From IMG/VR virus record IMGVR_UViG_3300044681_000369, positions 1 to 64,000 of that record: 64,000 nucleotides of DNA. The stretch is one strand, 5' to 3'. Shown one piece after another: positions 46,698 through 54,825 of this stretch; position 1 is the first letter of the stretch; the number at the start of each line of letters is the position of its first letter. This DNA comes from a virus. The translations under genes and the position numbers were made by a program. The notes under the pieces are model-generated. The model was not told where the DNA came from. It was given only the letters and a program-made list of their open reading frames with translations, and searched no databases.

Positions 46698-47182
46698 TAC
46701 GAATTTTTCTCCTTGGTTGTATCTGAAATTGAAAGATTCATATTATCATACAAACCGGAATCTGTCAAGTCAAATGTGGAAAAATAATTATTACCAGACA
46801 GGGTAATGGATTCAGACACGGGAATATCTACAGTCTGGCTTGCTGCCGGGAAGGTCAGAGTAGTACCAGCCATAAGGTCATCATATTCATCCAGAATATC
46901 TCGGATCACAGGATGTTCTTTATCGTGAACATACAGGGCAATCAAGGCATAGTGTAGAACCTTCATTAGATCCTTGCGGTTATAACCATCTTTATTGCCG
47001 TATCGTTGGGCATACTTCATGATGTTGCCAATACAGAAGCCCTCACCATGACCACCATCAATAATAAATTCGGTGGCTTGAAACTTATTCCTAGAATAAT
47101 GTGCGGAATAAGTAGAGTCTACATACTCCCGCAGTTCCGAAATCAAAGCATCTTCATTAAACTTATAATCGATCAACTTCAT
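46697..47182 (-). CDS. DUF3310/T7 gp1.7-like nucleotide kinase family
   Basis: A 161-aa protein. The region about 30-90 contains T-E-F-I-I-D, F-C-I-G-N-I-M-K-Y-A-Q-R-Y-G-N-K-D-G near 50-67 and L-M-K-V-L-H-Y-A-L near 72-80. This is the DUF3310 signature (G-N-x-x-K-Y-x-x-R-x-x-x-K), related to T7 gp1.7, a nucleotide kinase acting on dGMP/dTMP. The C-terminal 50 residues are Ser/Thr-rich and not part of the domain. Position immediately before gene 45 and near other nucleotide genes fits a role in nucleotide metabolism. Confidence 0.78.
   Translation of the reverse strand: MKLIDYKFNEDALISELREYVDSTYSAHYSRNKFQATEFIIDGGHGEGFCIGNIMKYAQRYGNKDGYNRKDLMKVLHYALIALYVHDKEHPVIRDILDEYDDLMAGTTLTFPAASQTVDIPVSESITLSGNNYFSTFDLTDSGLYDNMNLSISDTTKEKNS
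46740..46768 (-). promoter_or_regulatory. Internal early promoter for gene 45
   Basis: Minus-strand TTGACA (46768-46763), a 17-nt spacer and TAATAT (46745-46740), inside the 3' end of the preceding gene. Confidence 0.6.
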
Positions 47183-47194
47183 TTTAGTATCTCC

Positions 47195-48400
47195 TTAAAA
47201 AGGCACCTCGTCAGTGGATGCAGGTTCGTTTTCACCCACCGGTTCAGCGGTGTCACTATTAATTGCCTTCGCATCAACCTTGGTGTAAAGATCAAGGAAG
47301 GCAGCCTTGGTATCCGAATCAAAACGGTTCACACACAACTCAACTGCACGGGCACGATTGCCAAACATGGCGAAAGCATTGACAATGTGTTCCAGACGGC
47401 GGGTAGAAATCAGGTCGTCAATACCACCATCGTAGAAAGTCTTACGGATGATTTCAGCCCAGGTGACCAGGTTGTCGGCAAACTCCTCGTCAACCGCACC
47501 AGCCTTTTCCATCTTATTCAGAACAATCTTCTTTTCGACGGCAGCGGAAGGATATTCCTGCTCGACAGTGATAGCGAAACGTTCGAGGAAGGCGTCATCC
47601 AGGATCTGGGCCGAGATGAACTTACCATCATCAGAACCACGACCCTTAGTGTTGGCCGTAGCAATCACATTGAAGCCCGGCGCAGGGTAGACAGTCTCGC
47701 CAGTCTTCTTATTGAAGTAGGGCTTGCCTTCGAGGATTGCCTGGAGGCACATCATCTTATTCGAGCCGCGGTCAATTTCATCCAGAATGAGGATCGCACC
47801 GCGCTTCATGGCAGTGAGAACGGGACCTTCGCGGTACACCACGTTACCATCGATCAGGGTGTTGCCACCGATCAGGTCGTCTTCATCCGTCTCAACTGAG
47901 ATATTGACACGCAAGGCTTCACGCTTTAGGGCCGCGCAAACCTGCTCGACCATGGTGGTCTTGCCGTTACCAGACAGACCAGAGATAAAGGTGGGGTAGA
48001 AGACCTTAGCCTTGATTACCTTGGTCAGGTCCTTGTAGAACCCAAACGGCACAAAGGTCGGATCCTTGAAGGGCACCAGATTGTCTACTGTCACTTCCAT
48101 CTTGGCTTGAGTAAGTACCTTAGCTGGTTCTGCCGCTACTGGACGCGGCTTGGAAACAATCTCGGTAACTGGCGCGGGCTTACTGATAGAAACCACATTG
48201 GCGGCAACCGAAGAACTGTTACCAAGAAAACCATTGAGGTCGTAAACGCCGCGAGAAACGTTATTGTCCTTATTCAACAGCCACTCCAGCTTTTCAATAC
48301 CCATCGGGTGAGCGATGGCAAAAACGTCCTTCTTGCGGAAGAGACCGTTGTTGGTATTGGCCGAACGGAGGGCTTCAATCAAACTATCATTAATATTCAT
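47195..48400 (-). CDS. CobS-like MoxR-family AAA+ ATPase
   Basis: A 401-aa protein with an N-terminal region of about 100 residues including a winged-helix-like start and Pro/Ala linker. The AAA+ core has G-L-S-G-N-G-K-T-T near 139-147 (Walker A), I-L-I-L-D-E-I-D-R-G-S near 203-213 (Walker B) and sensor segments (ATANTKGRG). This is the MoxR/CobS group commonly labelled cobaltochelatase subunit CobS in T4-like marine phages. No vitamin B12 pathway genes are present, so partnership with the VWA protein encoded upstream (48523-50814) is more plausible. It has its own early promoter. Confidence 0.88.
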   Translation of the reverse strand: MNINDSLIEALRSANTNNGLFRKKDVFAIAHPMGIEKLEWLLNKDNNVSRGVYDLNGFLGNSSSVAANVVSISKPAPVTEIVSKPRPVAAEPAKVLTQAKMEVTVDNLVPFKDPTFVPFGFYKDLTKVIKAKVFYPTFISGLSGNGKTTMVEQVCAALKREALRVNISVETDEDDLIGGNTLIDGNVVYREGPVLTAMKRGAILILDEIDRGSNKMMCLQAILEGKPYFNKKTGETVYPAPGFNVIATANTKGRGSDDGKFISAQILDDAFLERFAITVEQEYPSAAVEKKIVLNKMEKAGAVDEEFADNLVTWAEIIRKTFYDGGIDDLISTRRLEHIVNAFAMFGNRARAVELCVNRFDSDTKAAFLDLYTKVDAKAINSDTAEPVGENEPASTDEVPF

Positions 48401-48444
48401 ATCTCAATCACCTTTTGCATAATAAATCATCAATCAACATGTAT

Positions 48445-48473
48445 ATAATACGAAATCCTGGGGTAAAAGTCAA
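48445..48473 (-). promoter_or_regulatory. Early promoter for the CobS-like gene
   Basis: Minus-strand TTGACT (48473-48468), a 17-nt spacer and TATTAT (48450-48445). The -10 and the following bases are identical to those of the CobT-like gene promoter over 18 nt (48433-48450). Confidence 0.82.
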
Positions 48474-48506
48474 CACATTTTTTAAAGAAAGTGATAACTT
48501 TTACCC
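48461..48506. repeat. Perfect 10-bp inverted repeat at the cobS promoter
   Basis: GGGTAAAAGT (48461-48470) and ACTTTTACCC (48497-48506) flank a 26-nt loop. The left arm overlaps the promoter -35. It may be an operator, or a weak terminator for the CobT-like gene whose stop is at 48523. Confidence 0.55.
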
Positions 48507-48522
48507 TATGGATATCAATAAC

Positions 48523-50814
48523 TTACGCAACCGCCTCAATCATCTTGGTAAGCACCGAGCGGCTGGTACCCTTCTTGACCTGCATCTTCTTGAAGGCCTT
48601 CAGGATCTGTCCCTTAGCGGCACCGTCTTCAACCTCAAGAATGTCATCTTCAGTATTGAGACTGCCACCCTTCAGGATAAATTGCTGGTCAAATCCAGAC
48701 ACACCAGAAAGGACTGCGGTACCTTCCTTGAATTCCTTACGAACTTTGTTCCGGGTTTCCCAGTCGATTTCCTTAGTTCCGTAGCAGAGGTCATCAATGT
48801 AATATGCAGCCTGACGCCGGTCAGCCACAAAGAAATTGATTACCCTAGAACCAGTAGTTTGCTTATACAACTTCAAAAGTGCGGTAGCAAACATACGGCG
48901 ATTGCCAGAACCATAACGATCAAACTGACCAGTGCTAGGCTGAATTACAGTAAGATTGGTCTTTGCATCCGTGATTGCCATGTTATTCCTGCCGACACGG
49001 ATATTATTGTCCATAGGCGAGAAGTGACCGTCGCCATCGCCGTCAGTAAGGAACACGGTAGAGAGAACCTCAACACGATACTTAGTCCGGAATTCTTCAG
49101 CCAGATACCGAGCAACCATAATCGACTCTTCCAGAGGAGTGCTAGAAGACAAGCCGATCTTTGCCGAAGTTTCATTGGTAAGACAAACACTGCCACCCAT
49201 TCCAGCCGCTTGACCATATACCAGAAGGTTGCGCATCTGGATCTTGAACTTGGTGGAAGAAACATTGGTGCTAACCAACTGAAGGATACGGAAGTAACTA
49301 TTATCGATTTGAAGGTTTTTAGTGTCAGTGCGGTCATTACGCCCGTAGAGTGCATCCAATTCGGTATACTCTTGCGGGCAATAGTGATTGCTAGTAAAGC
49401 CATAGACTTCAAAAGGAATTCGAACTTTCTGGCAAAACGAAGCCAGAAGAACCAGCTGTTCCATCGTACCTTGAATGTTGGAACGCATTGAGCCAGACAT
49501 ATCCAAGAACATCAGAATGCCGTGGTTCTGCCCGTTGGGCACAACTGTCTGCTGGAGAAAAACATCTTCCGTCAGCTTATATGCCCAAATTTTATCCATG
49601 TTGATGCGACCAGTCTTGGAAGACCGCGCACGGGCAAATTGCTTGGCCTGCTTCTTGCGGTCAAAGTCCTGAACCATTGCATTCAGGTACTTATTATTCT
49701 TTGCAAGAAATTCCGCGTAAACTTTGGCTGGGAAAGCATTGATATCCTCGACAGGATCATTATTGTAAAACGGATAATACCGGCTGGTCTGGGACTCAAT
49801 CTTGACATTATTGTGGAAATAATCAACACCGAGAATAAAGTCAGCGGGGTTCAACTTGCCGAGGCGTACATAGGTATTTTCGCGGGCGTTGTCATCCAGA
49901 AGACTGTCCTCGCTTTCACGGAACTTTTGATCCGTGTAGCTAGACGGCTCAGACGGCTCTTGGTCTTCCTGAAATTCACCACCACTACCAGGAGTGGAAT
50001 CAGTATCGGCACTGTCCTTGTCTTGATTTTCGGTATTGTCTGATTCGGCATCAGAAGACTCGGCAGTTTCATCGGCAGCCGCCTCTTCAGCAAGATCACT
50101 CTTTTCATTAGACGAGCCGGGTTCGGCCTGAGCGTCCTCTTGCGGTTCGGTCTGCTCACCAACAGGAGCATCAGACGGCATATCAAGGCCATCCATTTCC
50201 ATTTCTTCAGCCAGAGACTGCATGGCATCCATGAAGTCTTCCCACTGAGACTCCTCTTGAGTGGTGTCAGCCCGCTCATAGAGTTCGGTAGCCAGGGCTA
50301 CCACATCGTCCCAGGTATTCAGAGTGTCAAGACGGTTAACAAAGGCTTGTTCATCAGCCGAGAACTTGATGTTAAGGAAAGAGCCAATCTTGGCGTAAAG
50401 ATTGATACGGTCGATAAACTTTAGCTTGTTAACGTCCATACCCTTGACGCCAAAGAAGTCCTTGTCGAACAATTCTTTGTAGCCGTTGAAAAACGAACGG
50501 CGAAGACCTGGATACTTTTCCTTCTGCATCCGTTCGATACGGGCGTCTTCAATGATGTTGAGAAAGCCCTTGAAGCCGCTGCCACGCTCACTCACGGAGT
50601 CGTGCCAACCTTCTTTGGGGGTGTTGAGGGCGTGACCAACCTCGTGACCAATAAGCAGGTCATAAAGATCGGGCGACATGTTTTTCCAGATGGGGAGAAC
50701 TACCGTGCGGGTAGCCAGGTCGAAGTAGGCAGTCTGTACCTTCTTATGTTCGACCGAGATGTTTTCAGTAGCCAGCAGTTTGGCTAGAATGGACTTTTCA
50801 GCAACATTGGTCAT
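48523..50814 (-). CDS. CobT-like protein: HEVGH metallopeptidase-like domain, acidic linker and VWA domain
   Basis: A 763-aa protein. Residues 50-110 hold L-I-G-H-E-V-G-H-A-L-N (His57, Glu58, His61), a classical HExxH zinc motif, followed by I-I-E-D-A-R-I-E about 26 residues later with possible third ligand. About 200-300 is a very acidic low-complexity linker (Asp/Glu/Ser). The C-terminal part has a VWA domain with the MIDAS F-L-D-M-S-G-S-M near 438 and T-D-G-D-G-D-G near 573. It is labelled CobT in marine T4-like phages; with the AAA partner it is more like a MoxR-VWA pair, here plus a potential peptidase. Activity untested. Confidence 0.82.
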   Translation of the reverse strand: MTNVAEKSILAKLLATENISVEHKKVQTAYFDLATRTVVLPIWKNMSPDLYDLLIGHEVGHALNTPKEGWHDSVSERGSGFKGFLNIIEDARIERMQKEKYPGLRRSFFNGYKELFDKDFFGVKGMDVNKLKFIDRINLYAKIGSFLNIKFSADEQAFVNRLDTLNTWDDVVALATELYERADTTQEESQWEDFMDAMQSLAEEMEMDGLDMPSDAPVGEQTEPQEDAQAEPGSSNEKSDLAEEAAADETAESSDAESDNTENQDKDSADTDSTPGSGGEFQEDQEPSEPSSYTDQKFRESEDSLLDDNARENTYVRLGKLNPADFILGVDYFHNNVKIESQTSRYYPFYNNDPVEDINAFPAKVYAEFLAKNNKYLNAMVQDFDRKKQAKQFARARSSKTGRINMDKIWAYKLTEDVFLQQTVVPNGQNHGILMFLDMSGSMRSNIQGTMEQLVLLASFCQKVRIPFEVYGFTSNHYCPQEYTELDALYGRNDRTDTKNLQIDNSYFRILQLVSTNVSSTKFKIQMRNLLVYGQAAGMGGSVCLTNETSAKIGLSSSTPLEESIMVARYLAEEFRTKYRVEVLSTVFLTDGDGDGHFSPMDNNIRVGRNNMAITDAKTNLTVIQPSTGQFDRYGSGNRRMFATALLKLYKQTTGSRVINFFVADRRQAAYYIDDLCYGTKEIDWETRNKVRKEFKEGTAVLSGVSGFDQQFILKGGSLNTEDDILEVEDGAAKGQILKAFKKMQVKKGTSRSVLTKMIEAVA

Positions 50815-50847
50815 AAATCAACTCACATAATCATCATCAACATGTAT

Positions 50848-50876
50848 ATAATAGCAAAAGGGCTGACCGTAGTCAA
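50848..50876 (-). promoter_or_regulatory. Early promoter for the CobT-like gene
   Basis: Minus-strand TTGACT (50876-50871), a 17-nt spacer and TATTAT (50853-50848), sharing 18 nt (50836-50853) with the CobS promoter. Confidence 0.82.
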
Positions 50877-50881
50877 CCCTT
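50854..50881 (-). terminator. Terminator hairpin overlapping the cobT promoter
   Basis: Minus-strand stem AAGGGTTGAC (50881-50872), loop TACG, GTCAGCCCTT (50867-50858), with one G-U pair, then TTGC. It lies 45 nt after the stop of the secreted protein gene. Its left arm is also the -35 of the cobT promoter. Confidence 0.65.
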
Positions 50882-50925
50882 TTTATCGTTTTTTTCAAAT
50901 TTTCTTTTCGTTTGGAATCAACCAC

Positions 50926-51282
50926 TTAGCGACATACATGTTCCGCCAAGCGATATGGACGACCATACCTGTCAAATTCCGTGGTGTATACTGTATAACA
51001 CTTGACTCGGTAAGGCATATCACGGTAAACACCACGATAGCGGCGATCCTCATAGCGAGTGTCAGGGTAGTCATACCCACCACAACCACGACGGCAAGCG
51101 TCTCTACCACCGCGATGTCCGCGGTCATCATCCAAGGCTTCGTTGATTGCCGCACCAATAATGATGCCACCGATCAGTACGGCTGCATCGTTGTTACGTC
51201 TCCCATGATCGGCATATGCAGGTGAAGACACCATAAAAGCCAGAGCAAGGGCAGAAGCAACAGTAGCAATTTTCTTAATCAT
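50926..51282 (-). CDS. Secreted basic protein with glycine-zipper
   Basis: A 118-aa protein. The N-terminal signal peptide (MIKKIATVASALALAFMVSS, cleavage at A-Y-A-D) is followed by an Ala/Gly-rich stretch (AAVLIGGIIIGAAINEALDD) of glycine-zipper type. Then comes an Arg/Asp/Tyr-rich C-terminal half (RHRGG, DYPDTRYEDRRYRGVYRD), with 4 Cys residues that could form disulfides. It would act in the periplasm or outer membrane. Perhaps an envelope-modifying or exclusion protein; unknown. It has its own early promoter. Confidence 0.62.
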   Translation of the reverse strand: MIKKIATVASALALAFMVSSPAYADHGRRNNDAAVLIGGIIIGAAINEALDDDRGHRGGRDACRRGCGGYDYPDTRYEDRRYRGVYRDMPYRVKCYTVYTTEFDRYGRPYRLAEHVCR

Positions 51283-51313
51283 TTCTGTATCTCCAGATTT
51301 ATCTCACAGTTAT

Positions 51314-51341
51314 ATATTAACATATACCTATGGCAAGTCAA
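51314..51341 (-). promoter_or_regulatory. Early promoter for the secreted protein gene
   Basis: Minus-strand TTGACT (51341-51336), a 16-nt spacer and TAATAT (51319-51314), 32 nt before the ATG at 51282. Confidence 0.65.
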
Positions 51342-51379
51342 TACTTTTTTAAAACTTTAACCGTAGCAAAATCAAGCAC

Positions 51380-51631
51380 TTAGAAAGTTTTCTGCAAAAT
51401 ATACGATACGGGCTGAACCACCTTGATTTCGTGGCGTACTCCGTTGACATCGTTGAATATAAAATGCTTATCGCTAACCTTTATTACCTTAGATAGAGTG
51501 TATACCTTTAGTGTAGTGGACTCAAGTCTTGTTCCGTCTGGCAAAACTTTTACATCATCTGGAAAATAGATAGTCAACTCCCATCTATCCACAAACAGCC
51601 ACTTTAAAAAGTTTTTAATAGAGGTTAACAT
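51380..51631 (-). CDS. Hypothetical small beta-rich protein
   Basis: An 83-aa protein. After an amphipathic start (TSIKNFLKWLFVDRWELTIYF) the remainder alternates short strands (VKVLPDG, TTLKVYTLSKVIKV, HFIFNDVNGVRHEIKV), like a small barrel. No family is recognised. It starts just within a possible late promoter and follows clpP with 8 nt spacing. Confidence 0.55.
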   Translation of the reverse strand: MLTSIKNFLKWLFVDRWELTIYFPDDVKVLPDGTRLESTTLKVYTLSKVIKVSDKHFIFNDVNGVRHEIKVVQPVSYILQKTF

Positions 51632-51636
51632 GAAAC

Positions 51637-51644
51637 TATTTATA
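51637..51644 (-). promoter_or_regulatory. Possible T4-type late promoter
   Basis: TATAAATA on the minus strand, overlapping the end of the ClpP-like gene and only 5 nt from the ATG at 51631. The start point would fall at or after the ATG, so it may be chance or drive a shorter product. Confidence 0.35.
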
Positions 51645-52293
51645 CTTCGTCGGATGTTTCCTGAGTCTTCTCAATCTTCTTTGTTCTTTTTGATCTAGTT
51701 TTATTTTTCACTTCATCTGGTTTCTGAAGTTTCTGAAGTCTCTTTATAACTTCTTGGGCATCCATCCAAATGTCTTTATTGTCCAACATAGATTTAATTT
51801 CATCGTTGGTCAGGAAGTCCTTATAAAAAGAAGTAAACAGTTTTTCAGACCACGTTCTGAAGTGTGTGATTTGATCATACATTTCTCCACCTTTGCCCAT
51901 GGCACCACTAGAGTAATTGTGGAACATAAACATGGTGTGATCGGACACCTCGTATGAATGACCAGCTAAGAAAATTAAGGTTGCGGCAGACATGCATATG
52001 CCTTCAACAGACACAATCACATGACCTTTACATTCTTCAATTGCTCTAACTAACTGAAGTGTTGCAAATAGATCGCCACCCTCGCTGTTAATACGAATGT
52101 AGACAACATCGTTTTCGCTTACGCCTCGAAGAATTTGAAACCATTCAACATACTCTTCTGCGCCTTGTATTGGTCCACAAAGATATAGATTTATTACCCT
52201 TGCGATGGGTTGCTCAAAGAACTTCGGTCTAAACAACGCTTCAATATCGTTCGTAGTATCTGGTAATTGCTGTGATTTTTTCGATTTGCGCAT
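51640..52293 (-). CDS. clpP: ClpP-like serine protease
   Basis: 217 aa from the ATG at 52293. The crotonase-like ClpP fold has I-N-S-E-G-G-D near 68-74, G-I-C-M-S-A-A-T-L near 98-106 with the nucleophile Ser102, M-F-H-N-Y near 123-127 with His125, and Asp near 174. The N-terminal stretch is longer than usual and the C-terminus is very basic (KNKTRSKRTKK). No ClpX or ClpA is in this window, so it may act with a host ATPase or without one. Phage ClpP homologues otherwise act as head maturation proteases, but here gp21 does that. A modified host degradation role is inferred. Confidence 0.85.
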   Translation of the reverse strand: MRKSKKSQQLPDTTNDIEALFRPKFFEQPIARVINLYLCGPIQGAEEYVEWFQILRGVSENDVVYIRINSEGGDLFATLQLVRAIEECKGHVIVSVEGICMSAATLIFLAGHSYEVSDHTMFMFHNYSSGAMGKGGEMYDQITHFRTWSEKLFTSFYKDFLTNDEIKSMLDNKDIWMDAQEVIKRLQKLQKPDEVKNKTRSKRTKKIEKTQETSDEV

Positions 52294-52621
52294 CAATGAT
52301 TGCTACCCTGTTTGGCCAATGAATGTATTCCTTTTCTGGATTCTTCATTAGGTTATATAATAGTGGAAGAATTAAATTTTCTACGTCCTTGAGTTTAGAT
52401 GCCACATCGGATTCAACTAGAGCCTTGTATTGCTCTACTTGTGCACCGTTATCCATTCCGATTAGTTTCGACTCAAGATCAAAAAGTTTTTTCATGATCT
52501 CGTCTTTCAGGTCTCCGGTATCAACGGTTACCTGAGTTGTAGTAGGTTGTGCTTGAACCTCTACAGGATCTTCAAACGAAAATCCAAAATCATAAGTTGT
52601 GTTGGAGATATTTCCTGACAT
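52241..52621 (-). CDS. Coiled-coil hypothetical protein
   Basis: A 126-aa acidic protein with a long predicted helix (DLKDEIMKKLFDLESKLIGM, then VASKLKDVENLILPLLYNLM). The C-terminus (NRVAIIDAQIEKITAITRYY) is also helical. It overlaps both clpP (53 nt) and the deformylase gene (32 nt) in different frames, an unusually dense arrangement. The family is unknown. It may be a partner of the ClpP-like protein but nothing in the sequence shows it. Confidence 0.55.
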   Translation of the reverse strand: MSGNISNTTYDFGFSFEDPVEVQAQPTTTQVTVDTGDLKDEIMKKLFDLESKLIGMDNGAQVEQYKALVESDVASKLKDVENLILPLLYNLMKNPEKEYIHWPNRVAIIDAQIEKITAITRYYERY

Positions 52622-53108
52622 ATTTCTTTGCTCTCTTTTCTAGTGATTTTAATGCCATCTTCATCTTTAACTCAGACGCATGATCAGAAAAATTCAAGCC
52701 TTCCATATGATCATATTCATGCTGAAAAATTCTAGCAGGCAAACCATCCAGTTCTTCAACAATAGTTTCGCCCGTCTCATTTTGATAGCTTACAACTACA
52801 GACTTAGGTCGCTTAATATTTAGCCATAGTCCAGGATAACTCAAGCATCCTTCCTTGGCAATATTGGTTTCTTCAGATGTGGAAATAATCTTAGGATTAA
52901 ATACATTCTTTCTGTTGTTTTGATCCACGCCCATAACAAAAACTCTAGCATCGATTCCAACTTGATTTGCGGAAAGACCTAGACCCTTTAATTGTCTACA
53001 TTTATTCCAAAGATCGTTAGCCAAATCTCTGGCAGATGTGGTTTCATCAAACACAAAGACTGATGGTTTGACTCTAAGTTTTGGATCGGTAAATTTAAGA
53101 AGTTGCAT
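52590..53108 (-). CDS. def: Peptide deformylase
   Basis: A 172-aa zinc/iron hydrolase. The three motifs are all present: G-L-S-A-N-Q-V-G near 44-51 (motif 1), E-G-C-L-S near 86-90 with metal-binding Cys88 (motif 2), and Q-H-E-Y-D-H near 129-134 with His130, Glu131, His134 (motif 3). It removes the formyl group from new proteins. Marine T4-like phages often carry it, perhaps to increase turnover of host or phage proteins. It has no C-terminal extension. The next gene begins just after the stop. Confidence 0.95.
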   Translation of the reverse strand: MQLLKFTDPKLRVKPSVFVFDETTSARDLANDLWNKCRQLKGLGLSANQVGIDARVFVMGVDQNNRKNVFNPKIISTSEETNIAKEGCLSYPGLWLNIKRPKSVVVSYQNETGETIVEELDGLPARIFQHEYDHMEGLNFSDHASELKMKMALKSLEKRAKKYVRKYLQHNL

Positions 53109-53109
53109 A

Positions 53110-54825
53110 TTATACTACCATCTCACTATAGTTATTTTTCTTTTCGAACCGAATCAAACTACGGAACTTATCGAATAGTTGATCACCCTTATGACTGATA
53201 ACAAAGATGTTTGTCTCTTCGCCCATTGTATTTAGCAAGTTCATAACAAAGTCTGTACCATTATTATCTAGCGAGGAATCAAAAACCTCATCCAGAATTA
53301 ATAGATTGGTTGCCACAGAATTCTTCATCTTTGCAATAGTTCGCCAAGTAAATAACAATGCTAGGTCAATACGTTGCTTTTCTCCTTCAGAGAAAGATGC
53401 ATAGCTAAATGTATCACGATGGCGAGACTTTATAGTCTCATTGAACTTTTCGTCCAAATTAAATTGGACAAAGAAGTCCATAGACTGCAAATATTTATTT
53501 ACCAACTTGTTGATTACCGGCAAATATTGCCGAATAATTTTCGTCTTAATACCGGTATCTTTAAGAAGTGCGGCAGCGGCATCAAGATAATGCTTTTCTT
53601 CATTCAAACTGGACTTCTCATGATTTTGAGTAACCACATCTTTAGCCAAAGTCTTTAGCTTCGATTTCTCCACATCGATATCACCAGTCTTGCTGATAAT
53701 ATCATTGAGTTCCAAGTTTAGTGTTTGAATTAACCTCTGTTGTACGATAATTTCATTGTTCAACCCTTGAATTGCAGTGTTGATATTGTTTATCGATTGG
53801 GTTAATTTTTCATCCTCTGCAACCAAGGCTTCAACCTTAGCAAACTCCGCATCAAGTTTTTCAATACCCGCATTGATCTCTTCAATCTTAGCTTCTCTAA
53901 TTACCAAAATTGTTTGCTTGTGGTGGTGCGGTATGCCTTGCTGACAGGTAGGACATTCATCTGTTTCATTATAGAATGTAACTTCCTTGTTAAGGTCTCG
54001 CAGTTGCGAGGAAAACTTGCTCTTGAATAGTTCAAGTTTCTTCTGCTTATCCTTATAATTACCAAGGGCATTTCTAGCATCTTCACAGACCGTTTTGCCG
54101 GTTTCTTTGAGTGCTACATTTTTGGAAAGAGTATCGATTTCGGTCTGACAACTTACAATCTTGGCATTGATTTCATCAACTCGTTTATCTTTATTTGCTT
54201 GTAGGGTGTCAACATATTCTTTCTGAATAGCGGTCTTCTGCTTTAGAAGTTCCAGCTTGTTTTCGGCATCCTGAAGTTTAGCCTTAAGCTCGTTTGTTTT
54301 ATCCTTCAGTACGGTATTCATTGTAGTGAAAATCTGAATGTCCAGGATGTCTTCAATAATTTCTCGTCTTGTGGCGGCAGGCAATTGCATAAAGGGTGTA
54401 AATGACGCAGACCCTAGAATTACAATCTGTGTAAAAGACTTGAAGTTCAACTTTAGAATTGATTCCTCTAGATACTTTTGGTAATCTCTAGCGGCTGCAT
54501 CTTGGTTTATAAGTTGATCATTAATATAAATTTCAAATATACCTGGCTTAATACCCCTAACAATACGATAAGTTTTGCCAGACAGAACAAACTCTACATG
54601 CACCTCCGTCTGCTTATCATTGATTGTATTTACCAACTGTGGCTTATTGATGTTTCGAAAGGGTTTGCCAAATAGAGCAAAGCACAATGCATCTAGCATC
54701 GTGGACTTACCACTGCCATTCTCACCAACTATAAGGGTGTTTGGAGATCGATCTAATTTAATCTCGGTAAACTGATTACCAGTGGAAAGAAAATTGCGAT
54801 ACTTTATGCTCTTAAAATAAATCAT
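53110..54825 (-). CDS. 46: Recombination nuclease ATPase subunit (T4 gp46, SbcC/Rad50-like)
   Basis: A 571-aa SMC-type ATPase. Walker A G-E-N-G-S-G-K-S-T near 35-43, a long coiled-coil (about 170-440) with zinc hook C-P-T-C near 291-294, the signature S-F-S-E-G-E-K-Q-R near 484-492 and Walker B L-L-I-L-D-E-V-F near 520-527 are visible. With gp47 it processes DNA ends for recombination-dependent replication and host DNA degradation. Length equals T4 gp46 (560 aa). Start overlaps the gp47 stop by 4 nt. Confidence 0.94.
   Translation of the reverse strand: MIYFKSIKYRNFLSTGNQFTEIKLDRSPNTLIVGENGSGKSTMLDALCFALFGKPFRNINKPQLVNTINDKQTEVHVEFVLSGKTYRIVRGIKPGIFEIYINDQLINQDAAARDYQKYLEESILKLNFKSFTQIVILGSASFTPFMQLPAATRREIIEDILDIQIFTTMNTVLKDKTNELKAKLQDAENKLELLKQKTAIQKEYVDTLQANKDKRVDEINAKIVSCQTEIDTLSKNVALKETGKTVCEDARNALGNYKDKQKKLELFKSKFSSQLRDLNKEVTFYNETDECPTCQQGIPHHHKQTILVIREAKIEEINAGIEKLDAEFAKVEALVAEDEKLTQSINNINTAIQGLNNEIIVQQRLIQTLNLELNDIISKTGDIDVEKSKLKTLAKDVVTQNHEKSSLNEEKHYLDAAAALLKDTGIKTKIIRQYLPVINKLVNKYLQSMDFFVQFNLDEKFNETIKSRHRDTFSYASFSEGEKQRIDLALLFTWRTIAKMKNSVATNLLILDEVFDSSLDNNGTDFVMNLLNTMGEETNIFVISHKGDQLFDKFRSLIRFEKKNNYSEMVV

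Noticed and set aside
47195-50814. Cobalamin biosynthesis (cobaltochelatase CobS/CobT)
   Set aside because: Only the AAA and VWA folds support this label. No CobN or other B12 gene is present and the extra HEVGH motif points elsewhere.
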